Shown here in pieces: positions 34,420 to 43,893 of a DNA stretch of 64,000 nucleotides. Where the stretch lies: contig NZ_BQUN01000228.1 in NCBI RefSeq assembly GCF_026008495.1, positions 169,983 to 233,982 on the forward strand. The letters run 5' to 3'. The position numbers were made by a program, and so were the translations under genes. Source of the stretch: Streptomyces sp. A012304 (GTDB taxonomy: Bacteria > Actinomycetota > Actinomycetes > Streptomycetales > Streptomycetaceae). Position 1 is the first letter of the stretch. Every line of letters starts with the position of its first letter. The notes below the pieces were generated by a model, which was not told the DNA's origin, ran no database searches, and saw only the letters and a program-made list of their open reading frames with translations.

Positions 34420-34662
34420 GTGCAGCAGTATCGCTGTCGCACCAGCGCTGTGACACCCGGCGGGAGGGACTGCGGGGACGGCAGGGAGGTCCGGTGCGGA
34501 CCATGTGAGAAGCAACGCTCTGTGATGTGAACCACCGCATGATCGTGGAGCCCTCTGGGAAGCTGCTGCCTTGGTCTGTGCCCCGACCCGGGAGCCGCCG
34601 GCCATGACCGTACGGACACCCGGGCGCACAACGCCCGGGCGCACCAGAGAGTGGAACCACCC

Positions 34663-36126
34663 GTGAGCAAGGACACCGTGCACACGGCCGAGGTCGCCGC
34701 CCACCCCCAGGCGACCGCGATGCCCGCGGACGCGGGCGACGCCGGCTACAGCAAGGGCCTCAAGCACCGCCACGTCAACATGATCGCCATCGGCGGTGCC
34801 ATCGGCACCGGCCTCTTCCTGGGCGCGGGAGGGCGCCTGCACAACGCGGGACCGGCGCTCGCGCTCGCCTACCTCGTCTGTGGCGTCTTCGCCTTCTTCG
34901 TCGTCCGAGCCCTCGGCGAGCTGGTCCTGTACCGGCCGTCGTCCGGGTCGTTCGTGTCGTACGCGCGCGAGTTCCTCGGCGAGAAGGGCGCCTATGTCGC
35001 CGGCTGGATGTACTTCCTGAACTGGTCGACGACCGGCATCGCCGACATCACCGCCATCGCGCTGTACACGCACTACTGGAGCATGTTCACGAGCATTCCC
35101 CAGTGGGTGCTCGCGCTGATCGCGCTCGCCGTGGTGCTGGCCGTGAACCTCATCTCGGTGAAGATCTTCGGCGAGATGGAGTTCTGGTTCGCGATCGTCA
35201 AGGTCGCCACCCTCGTCGCCTTCATGTGCGTCGGCATTTTCCTGCTCGCCACCCAGCACGAGGTCGGCGGCGGGACGCCCGGCCTGCATGTGATCACCGA
35301 CAACGGCGGCGTCTTCCCGCACGGCCTGATGCCCGTCGTCCTCGTCATGCAGGGCGTGATCTTCGCGTACGCCGCCCTGGAGCTGGTCGGCGTCGCCGCG
35401 GGCGAGACCGCCGAACCGCACAAGGTCGTCCCGCGCGCGGTGAACTCGATCATGTGGCGCGTGGGCCTCTTCTACGTCGGCTCGGTCGTCCTGCTCGCCC
35501 TCCTGCTGCCCGGCTCGGTCTACTCGGCCGACGAGAGCCCCTTCGTCACCGTCCTGTCGAAGATCGGCGTCTCCGGCGCCGGCGACGTGATGAACCTGGT
35601 CGTCCTCACCGCCGCCATGTCGTCCCTGAACTCCGGCCTGTACTCCACCGGCCGCATCCTGCGCTCCATGGCCATGGCGGGCTCCGCCCCGAAGTTCACC
35701 GCCCGCATGAACCGCAGCCAGGTCCCCTACGGCGGCATCCTGCTGACCTGCGGGGTCTGCGTCCTCGGCGTCGGCCTGAACTTCCTCATGCCGGACCAGG
35801 CCTTCGAGATCGTGCTGAACGTCGCCTCCCTCGGCATCATCAGCACCTGGGTGATCATCATGGTCTGCCACCTGGTCTTCGTCCGCCGCGCCAAGGCGGG
35901 CCTCCTCGCCCGACCCTCCTTCCGCCTCCCCGGCACCCCGGTCACGGAGGTCGCCACGATCGCCTTCCTGCTGGTCTGCCTCGGCATGATGTGGAACGAC
36001 CCCGAGGTCGGCCGCAAGACCCTCCTCCTCATCCCGGTGATCGCCGCCGCCCTCGTCGGCGGCTGGTTCGCCGTCCGCCGCCGGGCGGCGAGCGCGGACC
36101 AGCAGCCCGCCGGCCTCACGAAGTAG
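34663..36126 (+). CDS. Amino acid permease (APC superfamily, asparagine-permease-like)
   Basis: The predicted protein is 487 residues with about 12 transmembrane helices. A polar N-terminus of ~35 residues is followed by HRHVNMIAIGGAIGTGLFLGAGG, the first helix with the substrate-carboxylate-binding Gly-rich motif of amino acid permeases. EPHKVVPRAVNSIMWRVG is the signature loop after helix 6, and SSLNSGLYSTGRILRSMA the one after helix 8. Closest remembered relatives are L-asparagine permeases (AnsP), but the substrate is inferred. The GTG at 34663 lies just after AGAGAGTGG. A 15-bp perfect hairpin terminator follows the stop. Confidence 0.88.
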   Translation: MSKDTVHTAEVAAHPQATAMPADAGDAGYSKGLKHRHVNMIAIGGAIGTGLFLGAGGRLHNAGPALALAYLVCGVFAFFVVRALGELVLYRPSSGSFVSYAREFLGEKGAYVAGWMYFLNWSTTGIADITAIALYTHYWSMFTSIPQWVLALIALAVVLAVNLISVKIFGEMEFWFAIVKVATLVAFMCVGIFLLATQHEVGGGTPGLHVITDNGGVFPHGLMPVVLVMQGVIFAYAALELVGVAAGETAEPHKVVPRAVNSIMWRVGLFYVGSVVLLALLLPGSVYSADESPFVTVLSKIGVSGAGDVMNLVVLTAAMSSLNSGLYSTGRILRSMAMAGSAPKFTARMNRSQVPYGGILLTCGVCVLGVGLNFLMPDQAFEIVLNVASLGIISTWVIIMVCHLVFVRRAKAGLLARPSFRLPGTPVTEVATIAFLLVCLGMMWNDPEVGRKTLLLIPVIAAALVGGWFAVRRRAASADQQPAGLTK

Positions 36127-36150
36127 CAGACGGGGCCTCTGCGGTGCGGT

Positions 36151-36183
36151 GATGCCCCGCGCCCCGAAGGGGCGCGGGGCATC
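36151..36183 (+). terminator. Intrinsic terminator of the amino acid permease gene
   Basis: Perfect 15-bp stem (GATGCCCCGCGCCCC and its complement) with GAA loop, 24 bp after the permease stop; a typical Streptomyces G+C hairpin. Confidence 0.85.
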
Positions 36184-36352
36184 CGCGCGACCAGCCACCC
36201 ACGACCGGTGCACACCCACGATCGAAGGCCCCCGGCGCCAGTACCGGCGCCGGAACAACGGAGCGACCGCCCGCCGCACCGGCGCAGCACGAACCGGCTC
36301 CATCCAGCGGAGCGATAAGCTGCGGCCCGGCCGGCGGCAAGTGGTCCCGGAT

Positions 36353-36378
36353 CGAGCCGCTCGTCATCGAGCGGCTCG
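36353..36378. promoter_or_regulatory. Perfect hairpin in the leader of the PfkB kinase gene
   Basis: CGAGCCGCTCG - TCAT - CGAGCGGCTCG is an 11-bp perfect inverted repeat ending 47 bp upstream of the kinase start. A -10-like TAAGCT lies about 35 bp further upstream. It could be an operator or an mRNA stem. The rest of 36184-36425 shows nothing recognisable. Confidence 0.5.
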
Positions 36379-36425
36379 GCAAGCGGGATCGCGGTCACGG
36401 TCCACGACCATGGGGAGGGCCGGAG

Positions 36426-37346
36426 TTGAGCCGTGACATCGACGTCCTGGTGCTGGGCGGCGCGGGCGTGGACACCATCGTGTACGTCCCCGAGCTGCCG
36501 CTTCCGTACGCCGACAGCTACATGATCGACAGCGGGATCCGCCCCCGCGCGGGACAGACCGGGGACTTCATGGCCCTGGGGCTCAGCGCGCTCGGCCTGC
36601 GCACCCACCACCTGGACTTCGTCGGCGACGACCCCGAGGGCGACCTGGTCCGCGCCCTGCACCGCGACCACGGCATCGCCCTCACGGAGATCCCGCAGCC
36701 CGCCGGCACCAAGCGCGCGGTCAACCTGGTCGGCCCCGACGGCCGGCGCCTGTCCCTGTACGACACGAGCCGCGCCCACCCGGACGACCGCTTCCCGGAG
36801 GACACCCTGCGGGCCCTGGCCGCACGGAGCCGCCACGCGCACGTGTCCATCACCCACCCCTGCGCCCACGCCCTGCCCGTGCTCGCCGAGGCCGGCGTGA
36901 CCCTCTCCACCGACCTGCACAACTGGGACGGCGAGAACCCCTACCACGAGGCCTTCGCGTACGCCGCGGACGTCGTCCTCCTCTCCGCGACCGCCCTCAC
37001 CGACCCCGAGGCGACCGCGCGCCGCATCGCCCGTCACGGCCGCGCCGAGATCGTCGTCGTCACGGCCGGCGCCGAAGGCGCGTACCTCCTGGCCGACGGC
37101 GAGCTGACCCACGTCCCGCCCGCCGTGCCGCCCGGGCCGGTGGTCGACTCCAACGGCGCGGGCGACGCCTTCGCCGCCGCCTTCCTCTACGGCCGCCTCA
37201 CCGGCGAACCCGCGCTGCGCTGCGCCGTGTACGGCACGGTGGCCGGCGCCCACGCCTGCACGGTGCCGTCCACGCGCAGCGCGGCCCTGACAGACGACGA
37301 ACTCCTGGCGGGCGTCGCCGCCGTGGAGGCGACGGCGCCGCGCTAG
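36426..37346 (+). CDS. PfkB-family carbohydrate/nucleoside kinase
   Basis: The predicted protein is 306 residues with a ribokinase fold. The N-terminal motif is VLVLGGAGVDTIVYV, followed by the substrate-binding GG-like segment (PRAGQTGDFMALGLSALG). The C-terminal signature is VVDSNGAGDAFAAAFLYG, with the catalytic Asp in NGAGDAF. The sugar or nucleoside substrate cannot be told. The start is a TTG at 36426 with GGGGAGGG about 8 nt upstream; no ATG or GTG with a ribosome site is nearby. It stands alone, between a hairpin-containing leader and the convergent peptidase gene. Confidence 0.88.
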   Translation: MSRDIDVLVLGGAGVDTIVYVPELPLPYADSYMIDSGIRPRAGQTGDFMALGLSALGLRTHHLDFVGDDPEGDLVRALHRDHGIALTEIPQPAGTKRAVNLVGPDGRRLSLYDTSRAHPDDRFPEDTLRALAARSRHAHVSITHPCAHALPVLAEAGVTLSTDLHNWDGENPYHEAFAYAADVVLLSATALTDPEATARRIARHGRAEIVVVTAGAEGAYLLADGELTHVPPAVPPGPVVDSNGAGDAFAAAFLYGRLTGEPALRCAVYGTVAGAHACTVPSTRSAALTDDELLAGVAAVEATAPR

Positions 37347-37456
37347 CCGGCCGTGACCGCCGCCGTCAGGACCGCTCCTTCACGAGGTGCCGCCGTGCGG
37401 GCCGCGGACCGGACGGGAGTCCCGGGGGCGCGACGGCGCGGCAGCGGGGCGTGGGC

Positions 37457-39010
37457 TCAGTGCTCGTGCTCGTGCTCCTGCGCGTCCTGCTCCTGAGCGT
37501 CGTGCGCGTCGTGCTCGTGTTCGTGCACACCGTTCGTCGCCGCGATCTTCTTCCACGACTTCGGCTGCTGCGCGGCCGCCGTCCTGGAGCGGGCGACGGA
37601 GGCTTCGGCCGCCGCGGGGGCCGACGGCTTCGACGGCTGGTACAGCCAGGTGTCGAGCAGCGCGCCCAGCGACTTCCCGGACACCTCCTCCGCGTACCGC
37701 TGGAAGTCGGCGACGGTCGCGTTGCCGTGCGCGTACTTCTGGGGCCAGCCCTTCAGTATCGCGAAGAACGCCTCGTCACCGATCTCGTTGCGCAGCGCCT
37801 GGAGGGCCAGCGCGCCCCGGTCGTACACCGCCAGGTGGAACTGGTTCTCCGGGCCCGGGTCGCCGGGCCTCACCGTCCAGAACGGGTCGTCCGCCGGGCG
37901 CGAGGCGTACACGTAGTCCGCGATCTCCTGCGCCGTGCCCTCGCCCTCGTGCTCGGACCACAGCCACTGCGCGTACCGCGCGAAGCCCTCGTTGATCCAG
38001 ATGTCCCTCCACCCGGCGACGGACACCAGGTCGCCGTACCACTGGTGGGCCAGCTCGTGCACGACCACGGACGTGTTGGAACCGTTCGCGAACTGCCGCG
38101 GGCTGTAGAAGGGCCGGGTCTGCGTCTCCAGCGCGTACCCCGTCGTCACGTTCGGCACGTACCCGCCGAGCGCGTTGTAGGGGTAGGGCCCGAAGTACTC
38201 GGTCAGCCATTCGGCGATCTCGCCGGTCCGCTCGATGCTGGCCCGTGCCGCGCCCGCGTGGTCGCCGAGGTCCTTGCTGTAGGCGTTGACGACCGGGATG
38301 CCGCTCTCGGTCCGGCCCGTCGTGATGTCGAACTTCCCGACCGCGAGCGTGGCCAGATAGGTCGCCTGCGGCTTGTTGGAGCGCCAGCTGAAACGGGTCC
38401 AGCCGGCCCGTGAACTCGTCGACTGGAGCGTGCCGTTGGAGATGGCCTGGCTGCCGTCCGGCACCTGCACCGACACGTCGTAGGTGGCCTTGTCCAGCGG
38501 GTGGTCGTTGCTGGGGAACCACCACCAGGCCGCCTCGGGTTCGTTGGCGGCGACCCCGCCGTCCGGGGTGCGCAGCCAACTGGTGAAGCCGTACGCCTTC
38601 TTCGACGACGGCACCCCGCTGTAGCGCACCACGACGGTGATCGCCGTGCCCTTGGCCAGCGGCGTCTTCGGCGTGATCTCCAGCTCGTGCTCGCCGGACG
38701 TGGTGAACGCGGCCTTGGCGCCGTCGACCCGCACCTCGCTGACGTCGAGCAGGAAGTCCAGGTTGAACCGCGACAGGTCCTGCGTGGTGCGGGCCAGCAG
38801 CGTCGCCGTACCCTCCAGCCGGTCGGTGGCCGGCTGGTACTTCAGCCGCAGGTCGTAGTGGGAGACGTCGTATCCGCCGTTGCCGTAGGCCGGGTAGTAG
38901 GGGTCGCCGATGCCCGGGGCGCCGGGGGAGACGCTCGCGGCCGACGCCGGGATCGCCAGCAGGACGGACGCGGCGGCCACCGCGCCCGGCGCGATGAATC
39001 TGCGGTGCAC
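37457..39010 (-). CDS. Secreted M1-family zinc aminopeptidase
   Basis: The predicted protein is 517 residues with a signal peptide (cut near PASA, residue 24). The zinc site is His318-Glu319-x-x-His322 (VVHELAHQW) with Glu341 (INEGFARY), at the 18-residue spacing of M1 peptidases. An M1 exopeptidase N-terminal beta domain precedes it. The helical C-terminal domain is shorter than in PepN, as in the Streptomyces secreted subfamily. The last ~22 residues are almost entirely His, Glu, Asp, Ala and Gln and could bind metal. The ATG at 39010 is followed by a normal signal. It is divergent from the X-Pro peptidase gene, and the two could act together on extracellular peptides. Confidence 0.9.
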   Translation of the reverse strand: MHRRFIAPGAVAAASVLLAIPASAASVSPGAPGIGDPYYPAYGNGGYDVSHYDLRLKYQPATDRLEGTATLLARTTQDLSRFNLDFLLDVSEVRVDGAKAAFTTSGEHELEITPKTPLAKGTAITVVVRYSGVPSSKKAYGFTSWLRTPDGGVAANEPEAAWWWFPSNDHPLDKATYDVSVQVPDGSQAISNGTLQSTSSRAGWTRFSWRSNKPQATYLATLAVGKFDITTGRTESGIPVVNAYSKDLGDHAGAARASIERTGEIAEWLTEYFGPYPYNALGGYVPNVTTGYALETQTRPFYSPRQFANGSNTSVVVHELAHQWYGDLVSVAGWRDIWINEGFARYAQWLWSEHEGEGTAQEIADYVYASRPADDPFWTVRPGDPGPENQFHLAVYDRGALALQALRNEIGDEAFFAILKGWPQKYAHGNATVADFQRYAEEVSGKSLGALLDTWLYQPSKPSAPAAAEASVARSRTAAAQQPKSWKKIAATNGVHEHEHDAHDAQEQDAQEHEHEH

Positions 39011-39210
39011 GAAAGCTCCAAGTCGTAGGCGCTGAAGTCGGTTCGGAGCCTATTGACTCCCTGTGCCCCAGGACCTGCCCACCGCCACAGCTGTCACACG
39101 ATCGCCATTCGGCCGTCATGACCGAACCCTTTCCATGGACGTGATCCGGCCACAGTGGCCGCGCAATCGCCCTCTTCTGCACGTGAGTTGACGCCTGTAC
39201 CGTCCCGCGC

Positions 39211-41154
39211 ATGCCGAAACGCACGCGCTCGACGATCTGGAGACCGCTCGCGACCACCGCCGTCACCGCCCTGACGGCCGCCCTCCTCACCCCGGCGGCG
39301 GCTCACGCCACGCCACGTGAGAGCAAGCCCGTCCACTCGTACGAGAACGCCATCCGCGAGGCCGTCTGGGTGGACACCGGCCTCGACGGCGACGGCGACG
39401 GCCGTACCGACCGGGTCGCCGTCGACATCGTCCGCCCCCGTGAACTCGCCGAGAGCGGCCGCAAGGTGCCCGTCATCATGGACGCCAGCCCGTACTACTC
39501 CTGCTGCGGACGCGGCAACGAGGGGCAGCGCAAGACGTACGACGCCGCCGGCGACGTCGTGCAGATGCCGCTGTTCTACGACAACTACTTCGTGCCGCGC
39601 GGCTACGCCGTCGTCGGCGTCGACCTCGCCGGCACCAACCGCTCCGACGGCTGTGTCGACGTCGGCGGCCGCTCCGACGTCCTCTCCGCGAAAGCCGTCG
39701 TCGACTGGCTCAACGGCCGCGCCACCGCGTACACCACCCGCACCGGCGGCACCACCGCCGAGGCGGACTGGACCAACGGCCGGACCGGAATGATCGGCAA
39801 GAGCTGGGACGGCACGGTGGCCAACGGCGTCGCCGCCACCGGCGTGCGGGGCCTGCGGACCATCGTCCCGATCAGCGCCATCTCTTCCTGGTACGACTAC
39901 TACTTCTCCCGGGGCGCCCCGCTGTACGACTCCGGTCCCGACTGGCTCTCGAACCGCGTGAACAGCCCCGACGCCCGCGCCAAGTGCGCCGCGGTCCAGC
40001 GGAAACTGGTCGATGGCGCCCCGCGCACCGGCGACTGGACCGGCCTGTGGACCGAACGCGACTACGTCGAGGCCGCGAGCAAGGTGAAGGCGAGCGTCTT
40101 CCTCGTCCACGGCATGCAGGACCTCAACGTCCGTATGCAGCACGTCGGCCCGTGGTGGGACGCCCTCGCGAAGAACGGCGTCCCCCGCAAGATCTGGCTC
40201 TCCCAGACCGGCCACGTCGACCCCTTCGACTTCCGCCGCGCCACCTGGGTGCGGACCCTGCACCGCTGGTTCGACCACGAACTCCTCGGCTACGACAACG
40301 GCATCGACCGCGAACCCATGGCCGACATCGAACGCCACCCCGACCAGTGGGTCACCTCGAAGACCTGGCCGCCGCGCGGCACGTCCACCACGACCCTGCG
40401 CCCCGCCCGGGGCACCCAGCCGGGCCTGGGCACGCTCGGCCTGACCCCCGCCCGGGGCACCGAGACCTTCACCGACGACCCGGCACTGAGCGAGACCGAC
40501 TGGGCCGCCCGGATCGACACGCCGACACCCGACAAGGCCGGCTTCACCACCGGACCCCTCACCGAGGACCTCCGCCTGTCCGGCTCCTCCCGGGTCACCG
40601 TGACGGCCACCCCGACCACCACCACGGCCCATCTCTCCGCGGTGCTCGTCGACCTCGGCCCCGACACCATCCGCGACTACGCGGCGAGCGGCGAGGGCAT
40701 CACCACCCTCACCGAGGGCACCTGCTGGGGCGCGAGCACGCCCGGCGACAGCGCCTGCTTCAAGGAGACGCGGGCCAGGACCACCGACGTCGACCACACC
40801 GTGGTCAGCCGCGGCTGGGCCGACCTGGGCACCCACGCCGACCCCGGAAAAGGCCGGCCGCTCACCCCGGGCAGGGCCTACACCATCACCCTCGACCTGG
40901 GCGCCACCGACCACGTCGTCCCGGCAGGACACCGCCTCGCCCTGATCGTCGCGGGCACGGACAAGGGCCTCATCGACCCGCCGTCCAGCCGGCCCACGCT
41001 GACCCTCGACCTGTCCCGTACCTCGGCCCGCGTCCCGTTCGTCGGCGGCGCCTCGGCGTTCGCCCGCGCCACGGCCGCAGACCCCGCCCCGGCACCGGCG
41101 GCCACGCTCCTCGACGGGGTCCGGGCACCCACGCACCCCCGACGGATCCCTTAG
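39211..41154 (+). CDS. Secreted Xaa-Pro dipeptidyl-peptidase (S15 / CocE-NonD family)
   Basis: The predicted protein is 647 residues with a Sec-type signal (cleavage near AHA, residue 33). The alpha/beta-hydrolase core has the nucleophile Ser198 in GKSWDGT, the Asp in HGMQDLNV and the His in QTGHVDPF. The C-terminal X-Pro beta-sandwich domain (about 430-620) has LSGSSRVTVTATP and AGHRLALIVAGTD. Near the N-terminus, DGDGDGRTDRV resembles a calcium-binding loop. The enzyme removes N-terminal X-Pro dipeptides outside the cell. The ATG at 39211 gives a good signal peptide. It ends 4 bp from the convergent oxidase gene. Confidence 0.88.
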   Translation: MPKRTRSTIWRPLATTAVTALTAALLTPAAAHATPRESKPVHSYENAIREAVWVDTGLDGDGDGRTDRVAVDIVRPRELAESGRKVPVIMDASPYYSCCGRGNEGQRKTYDAAGDVVQMPLFYDNYFVPRGYAVVGVDLAGTNRSDGCVDVGGRSDVLSAKAVVDWLNGRATAYTTRTGGTTAEADWTNGRTGMIGKSWDGTVANGVAATGVRGLRTIVPISAISSWYDYYFSRGAPLYDSGPDWLSNRVNSPDARAKCAAVQRKLVDGAPRTGDWTGLWTERDYVEAASKVKASVFLVHGMQDLNVRMQHVGPWWDALAKNGVPRKIWLSQTGHVDPFDFRRATWVRTLHRWFDHELLGYDNGIDREPMADIERHPDQWVTSKTWPPRGTSTTTLRPARGTQPGLGTLGLTPARGTETFTDDPALSETDWAARIDTPTPDKAGFTTGPLTEDLRLSGSSRVTVTATPTTTTAHLSAVLVDLGPDTIRDYAASGEGITTLTEGTCWGASTPGDSACFKETRARTTDVDHTVVSRGWADLGTHADPGKGRPLTPGRAYTITLDLGATDHVVPAGHRLALIVAGTDKGLIDPPSSRPTLTLDLSRTSARVPFVGGASAFARATAADPAPAPAATLLDGVRAPTHPRRIP

Positions 41155-41158
41155 GCCC

Positions 41159-42118
41159 TCAGGAGGGGGCGGCCAGCCCGGCCGCCTCCTCCGCGCACCC
41201 CCACGCCACGGTCACCCCGCCACCGCCGTGCCCGTAGTGGTGCACCAGCAGCCGCCCGTCCGGCATCACCTCCCGCTCCAGCCGCACCGCCGGACGCACG
41301 GGCCGCAGTCCCACCCGGTGCTCCAGGATCCGTGCCCCGGCGACCTCCGGCCGCAGCGCGGCGCACCGCCGCACGATCCCCTCGGCCACCGCCGGGTCCG
41401 GCTCCAGCGACCACGTGTCGTCCTGCGCGGTCCCGCCGAGCAGCAACCGCCCCGGCTGCGGGAAGAGGTAGGCCGGTTCACCGCCGGAGGTGGTGTCCAC
41501 CAGCCAGGTGCGGATGCCCGGGTTCTCCACCACGACCAACTGCCCGCGCTGCGGCCGTACCGAGGGGTCCGAGGCCAGCTCACGGGCGCCCAGCCCCGCA
41601 CAGTTCACCACGACCGCGGCGTCGGCCTCCGCCAGAGCGGAGACGGTCCGCTCCTCGATCGTGCCGCCCGCGCGCAACAGCCGCCGGCGCAGCCACGGCA
41701 GATGAACCGCCATGTCGATCAGCGGCAGCCGCGCCCACACACCGGTCCCGGCGCCCCCGTACTCCCGCGCCGTGGCCCGGCGCAGTCCGGCCAGCCGGCC
41801 GGCCGTCCAGCTCTCCACCTCGGCCGGGTCCGTCCCGCCCATGACGCCCTCGACCAGGCGCACCCCGGTCTCCTCGGGCCGCTCGGCCAGCGCCTCGTAC
41901 ACCTCAAGCGAGCGCAGCGCCCACGCGCGCGCCGACACGAGCGGCTCGACGTGGTACGGCCACCACAGCGCCCCGGCGACCGCGGAGGTGGTCCGCTCCG
42001 CCGGGTCGCGCGTCCACACCCGCACCCGGCGGCCCCGCTCGGCGAGGACGACCGCCGTCGCCAGCCCGATGACCCCGCCCCCGACCACGACGACCTCGCC
42101 GTTCCGCTGAGTGCTCAC
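41159..42118 (-). CDS. D-amino-acid oxidase-like FAD flavoprotein
   Basis: The predicted protein is 319 residues. The FAD-binding Rossmann motif is EVVVVGGGVIGLATAVVLAERG, and the TSAVAGALWWPYHVEP segment is highly characteristic of D-amino-acid oxidase. The second FAD motif is VVVNCAGLGARELA. The C-terminal block (HRVGLRPVRPAVRLE, HHYGHGGGGVTVAWGCA) closes the flavin site with the substrate-binding Arg. It likely deaminates D-amino acids with H2O2 release. The C-terminus ends soon after the family motif, and no peroxisomal tag is expected. It is divergent from the second ABC-F gene by 79 bp. Confidence 0.88.
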   Translation of the reverse strand: MSTQRNGEVVVVGGGVIGLATAVVLAERGRRVRVWTRDPAERTTSAVAGALWWPYHVEPLVSARAWALRSLEVYEALAERPEETGVRLVEGVMGGTDPAEVESWTAGRLAGLRRATAREYGGAGTGVWARLPLIDMAVHLPWLRRRLLRAGGTIEERTVSALAEADAAVVVNCAGLGARELASDPSVRPQRGQLVVVENPGIRTWLVDTTSGGEPAYLFPQPGRLLLGGTAQDDTWSLEPDPAVAEGIVRRCAALRPEVAGARILEHRVGLRPVRPAVRLEREVMPDGRLLVHHYGHGGGGVTVAWGCAEEAAGLAAPS

Positions 42119-42197
42119 GTCCGGACCGTAACCGACGGGCGCCCGGAACCGAACCGGTGCGACCCGGGCGGCGCTCGCCGACTAGGATCCACGGTCT

Positions 42198-43838
42198 GTG
42201 ACCGCCACTCTCGTCGCCAAGAACCTCGCCGCCGGGCACGGTGACCGCTCCCTCTTCTCCGGGCTCGACCTCGTCGTGGCCCCCGGAGACGTGATCGGGC
42301 TGGTCGGAGCCAACGGCGCGGGCAAGTCCACCCTGCTGAGGCTGCTCGCCGGACTCACCGCGCCCGAGCAGGGCGAGCTGCGGCTGTCCCCGCCGACCGC
42401 GACCGTCGGCCACCTGCCGCAGGAGCCGGAGCGGCGCCCGGGCGAGAGCGTGCGGGCGTTCCTCGCCCGCCGCACCGGCGTCGCCGAGGCGCAGCGCGCG
42501 ATGGACGAGGCCACGCAGGCCCTGGTCGACGGGGCGCCGGGCGCCGACGACGCCTACGCGACGAGCCTGGAGCGCTGGCTGGGCCTGGGCGGCGCGGACC
42601 TCGACGAGCGCGCGGAGGAAGTCGCCGGCTCCCTCGGCCTCGGCGTGGACCTCGACCAGCCGATGACCTCCCTCTCCGGCGGTCAGGCCGCCCGCGCCGG
42701 CCTCGCCTCCCTGCTGCTCTCCCGCTACGACGTCTTCCTGCTCGACGAGCCCACCAACGACCTCGACCTCGACGGCCTGGAGCGCCTCGAACGCTTCGTG
42801 ACCGGCCTGCGCGCCGGCACGGTCGTCGTCAGCCACGACCGCGAGTTCCTCACCCGCACCGTCACCAAGGTCCTCGAACTCGACCTCGCCCAGCGGCAGA
42901 TCAACCTCTACGGCGGCGGCTACGACGCCTACCTGGAGGAACGCGACGTGGCCCGCCGGCACGCCCGGGAGGACTTCGAGGAGTACGCCGACAAGCGGGC
43001 CGCCCTGCAGGAGCGCGCGCAGACGCAGCGCGCCTGGATGGACAAGGGCGTGAAGAACGCGCGCCGCAAGGCGGGCAACGACAACGACAAGATCGGCCGC
43101 AAGTTCCGCAGCGAGGCCAGCGAGAAGCAGGCCGCGAAAGCGCGCCAGACCCAGCGCATGATCGAACGCCTGGAAGTCGTAGAGGAGCCCCGCAAGGAGT
43201 GGGAGCTGCGCATGGAGATCGCGGCCGCCCCGCGCTCCGGCGCGGTCGTGGCGACCCTGCGGGACGCCGAGGTACGGCGCGGCGACTTCGCCCTCGGCCC
43301 GGTGTCCCTCCAGATCGACTGGGCGGACCGGGTCGCGGTGACCGGCGCGAACGGCTCCGGCAAGTCGACGCTGCTCGGCGCGCTGCTGGGCCGGGTCCCG
43401 CTGGACGCCGGACACGCCGCCCTCGGCTCGGGCGTCCTGGTCGGCGAGGTCGACCAGGCCCGCAAGCTGTTCCACGGCTCCGAGGCCCTGCTCGACGCGT
43501 TCTGCGCGGCCGTCCCGGACACCGAACCGGTCGAGGTGCGCACCTTGCTGGCCAAGTTCGGTCTGAAGTCGGACCATGTGCTGCGTCCGGCGGCGACCCT
43601 GTCACCGGGCGAACGCACCCGCGCCGCCCTCGCCCTGCTCCAGGGCAGAGGCGTCAACCTCCTCGTCCTCGACGAGCCGACCAACCACCTCGACCTGCCC
43701 GCCATCGAGCAGCTGGAGTCCGCGCTCGACGCCTACGAGGGCACCCTGCTCCTGGTCACCCACGACCGGCGCATGCTGGACGCGGTGCACGTCACCCGCC
43801 GCCTGGAGGTCGCGGACGGCAAGGTCACCGAACGCTAG
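42198..43838 (+). CDS. ABC-F family ATPase
   Basis: The predicted protein is 546 residues with tandem ABC cassettes and no transmembrane segments. The first cassette has GANGAGKSTLLR, SLSGGQAARAGLASLL and DVFLLDEPTNDLD. The second has GANGSGKSTLLG, TLSPGERTRAALALL and LLVLDEPTNHLD. The charged linker (RARTQRAWMDKGVKNARRKAGNDNDKIGRK-like, about 270-330) is longer than average and basic. The GTG at 42198 has no Shine-Dalgarno; TAGGAT at 42184-42189 is a -10 element placing the transcript start at or near the GTG, so a leaderless mRNA is likely. It is distinct from the ABC-F protein at 22049. Confidence 0.9.
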   Translation: MTATLVAKNLAAGHGDRSLFSGLDLVVAPGDVIGLVGANGAGKSTLLRLLAGLTAPEQGELRLSPPTATVGHLPQEPERRPGESVRAFLARRTGVAEAQRAMDEATQALVDGAPGADDAYATSLERWLGLGGADLDERAEEVAGSLGLGVDLDQPMTSLSGGQAARAGLASLLLSRYDVFLLDEPTNDLDLDGLERLERFVTGLRAGTVVVSHDREFLTRTVTKVLELDLAQRQINLYGGGYDAYLEERDVARRHAREDFEEYADKRAALQERAQTQRAWMDKGVKNARRKAGNDNDKIGRKFRSEASEKQAAKARQTQRMIERLEVVEEPRKEWELRMEIAAAPRSGAVVATLRDAEVRRGDFALGPVSLQIDWADRVAVTGANGSGKSTLLGALLGRVPLDAGHAALGSGVLVGEVDQARKLFHGSEALLDAFCAAVPDTEPVEVRTLLAKFGLKSDHVLRPAATLSPGERTRAALALLQGRGVNLLVLDEPTNHLDLPAIEQLESALDAYEGTLLLVTHDRRMLDAVHVTRRLEVADGKVTER

Positions 43839-43893
43839 CGCCCTCGCGGTCCGGCCATCCCGCTCCACCCGTTCCCGGGCGCGGCGCGGAGTT

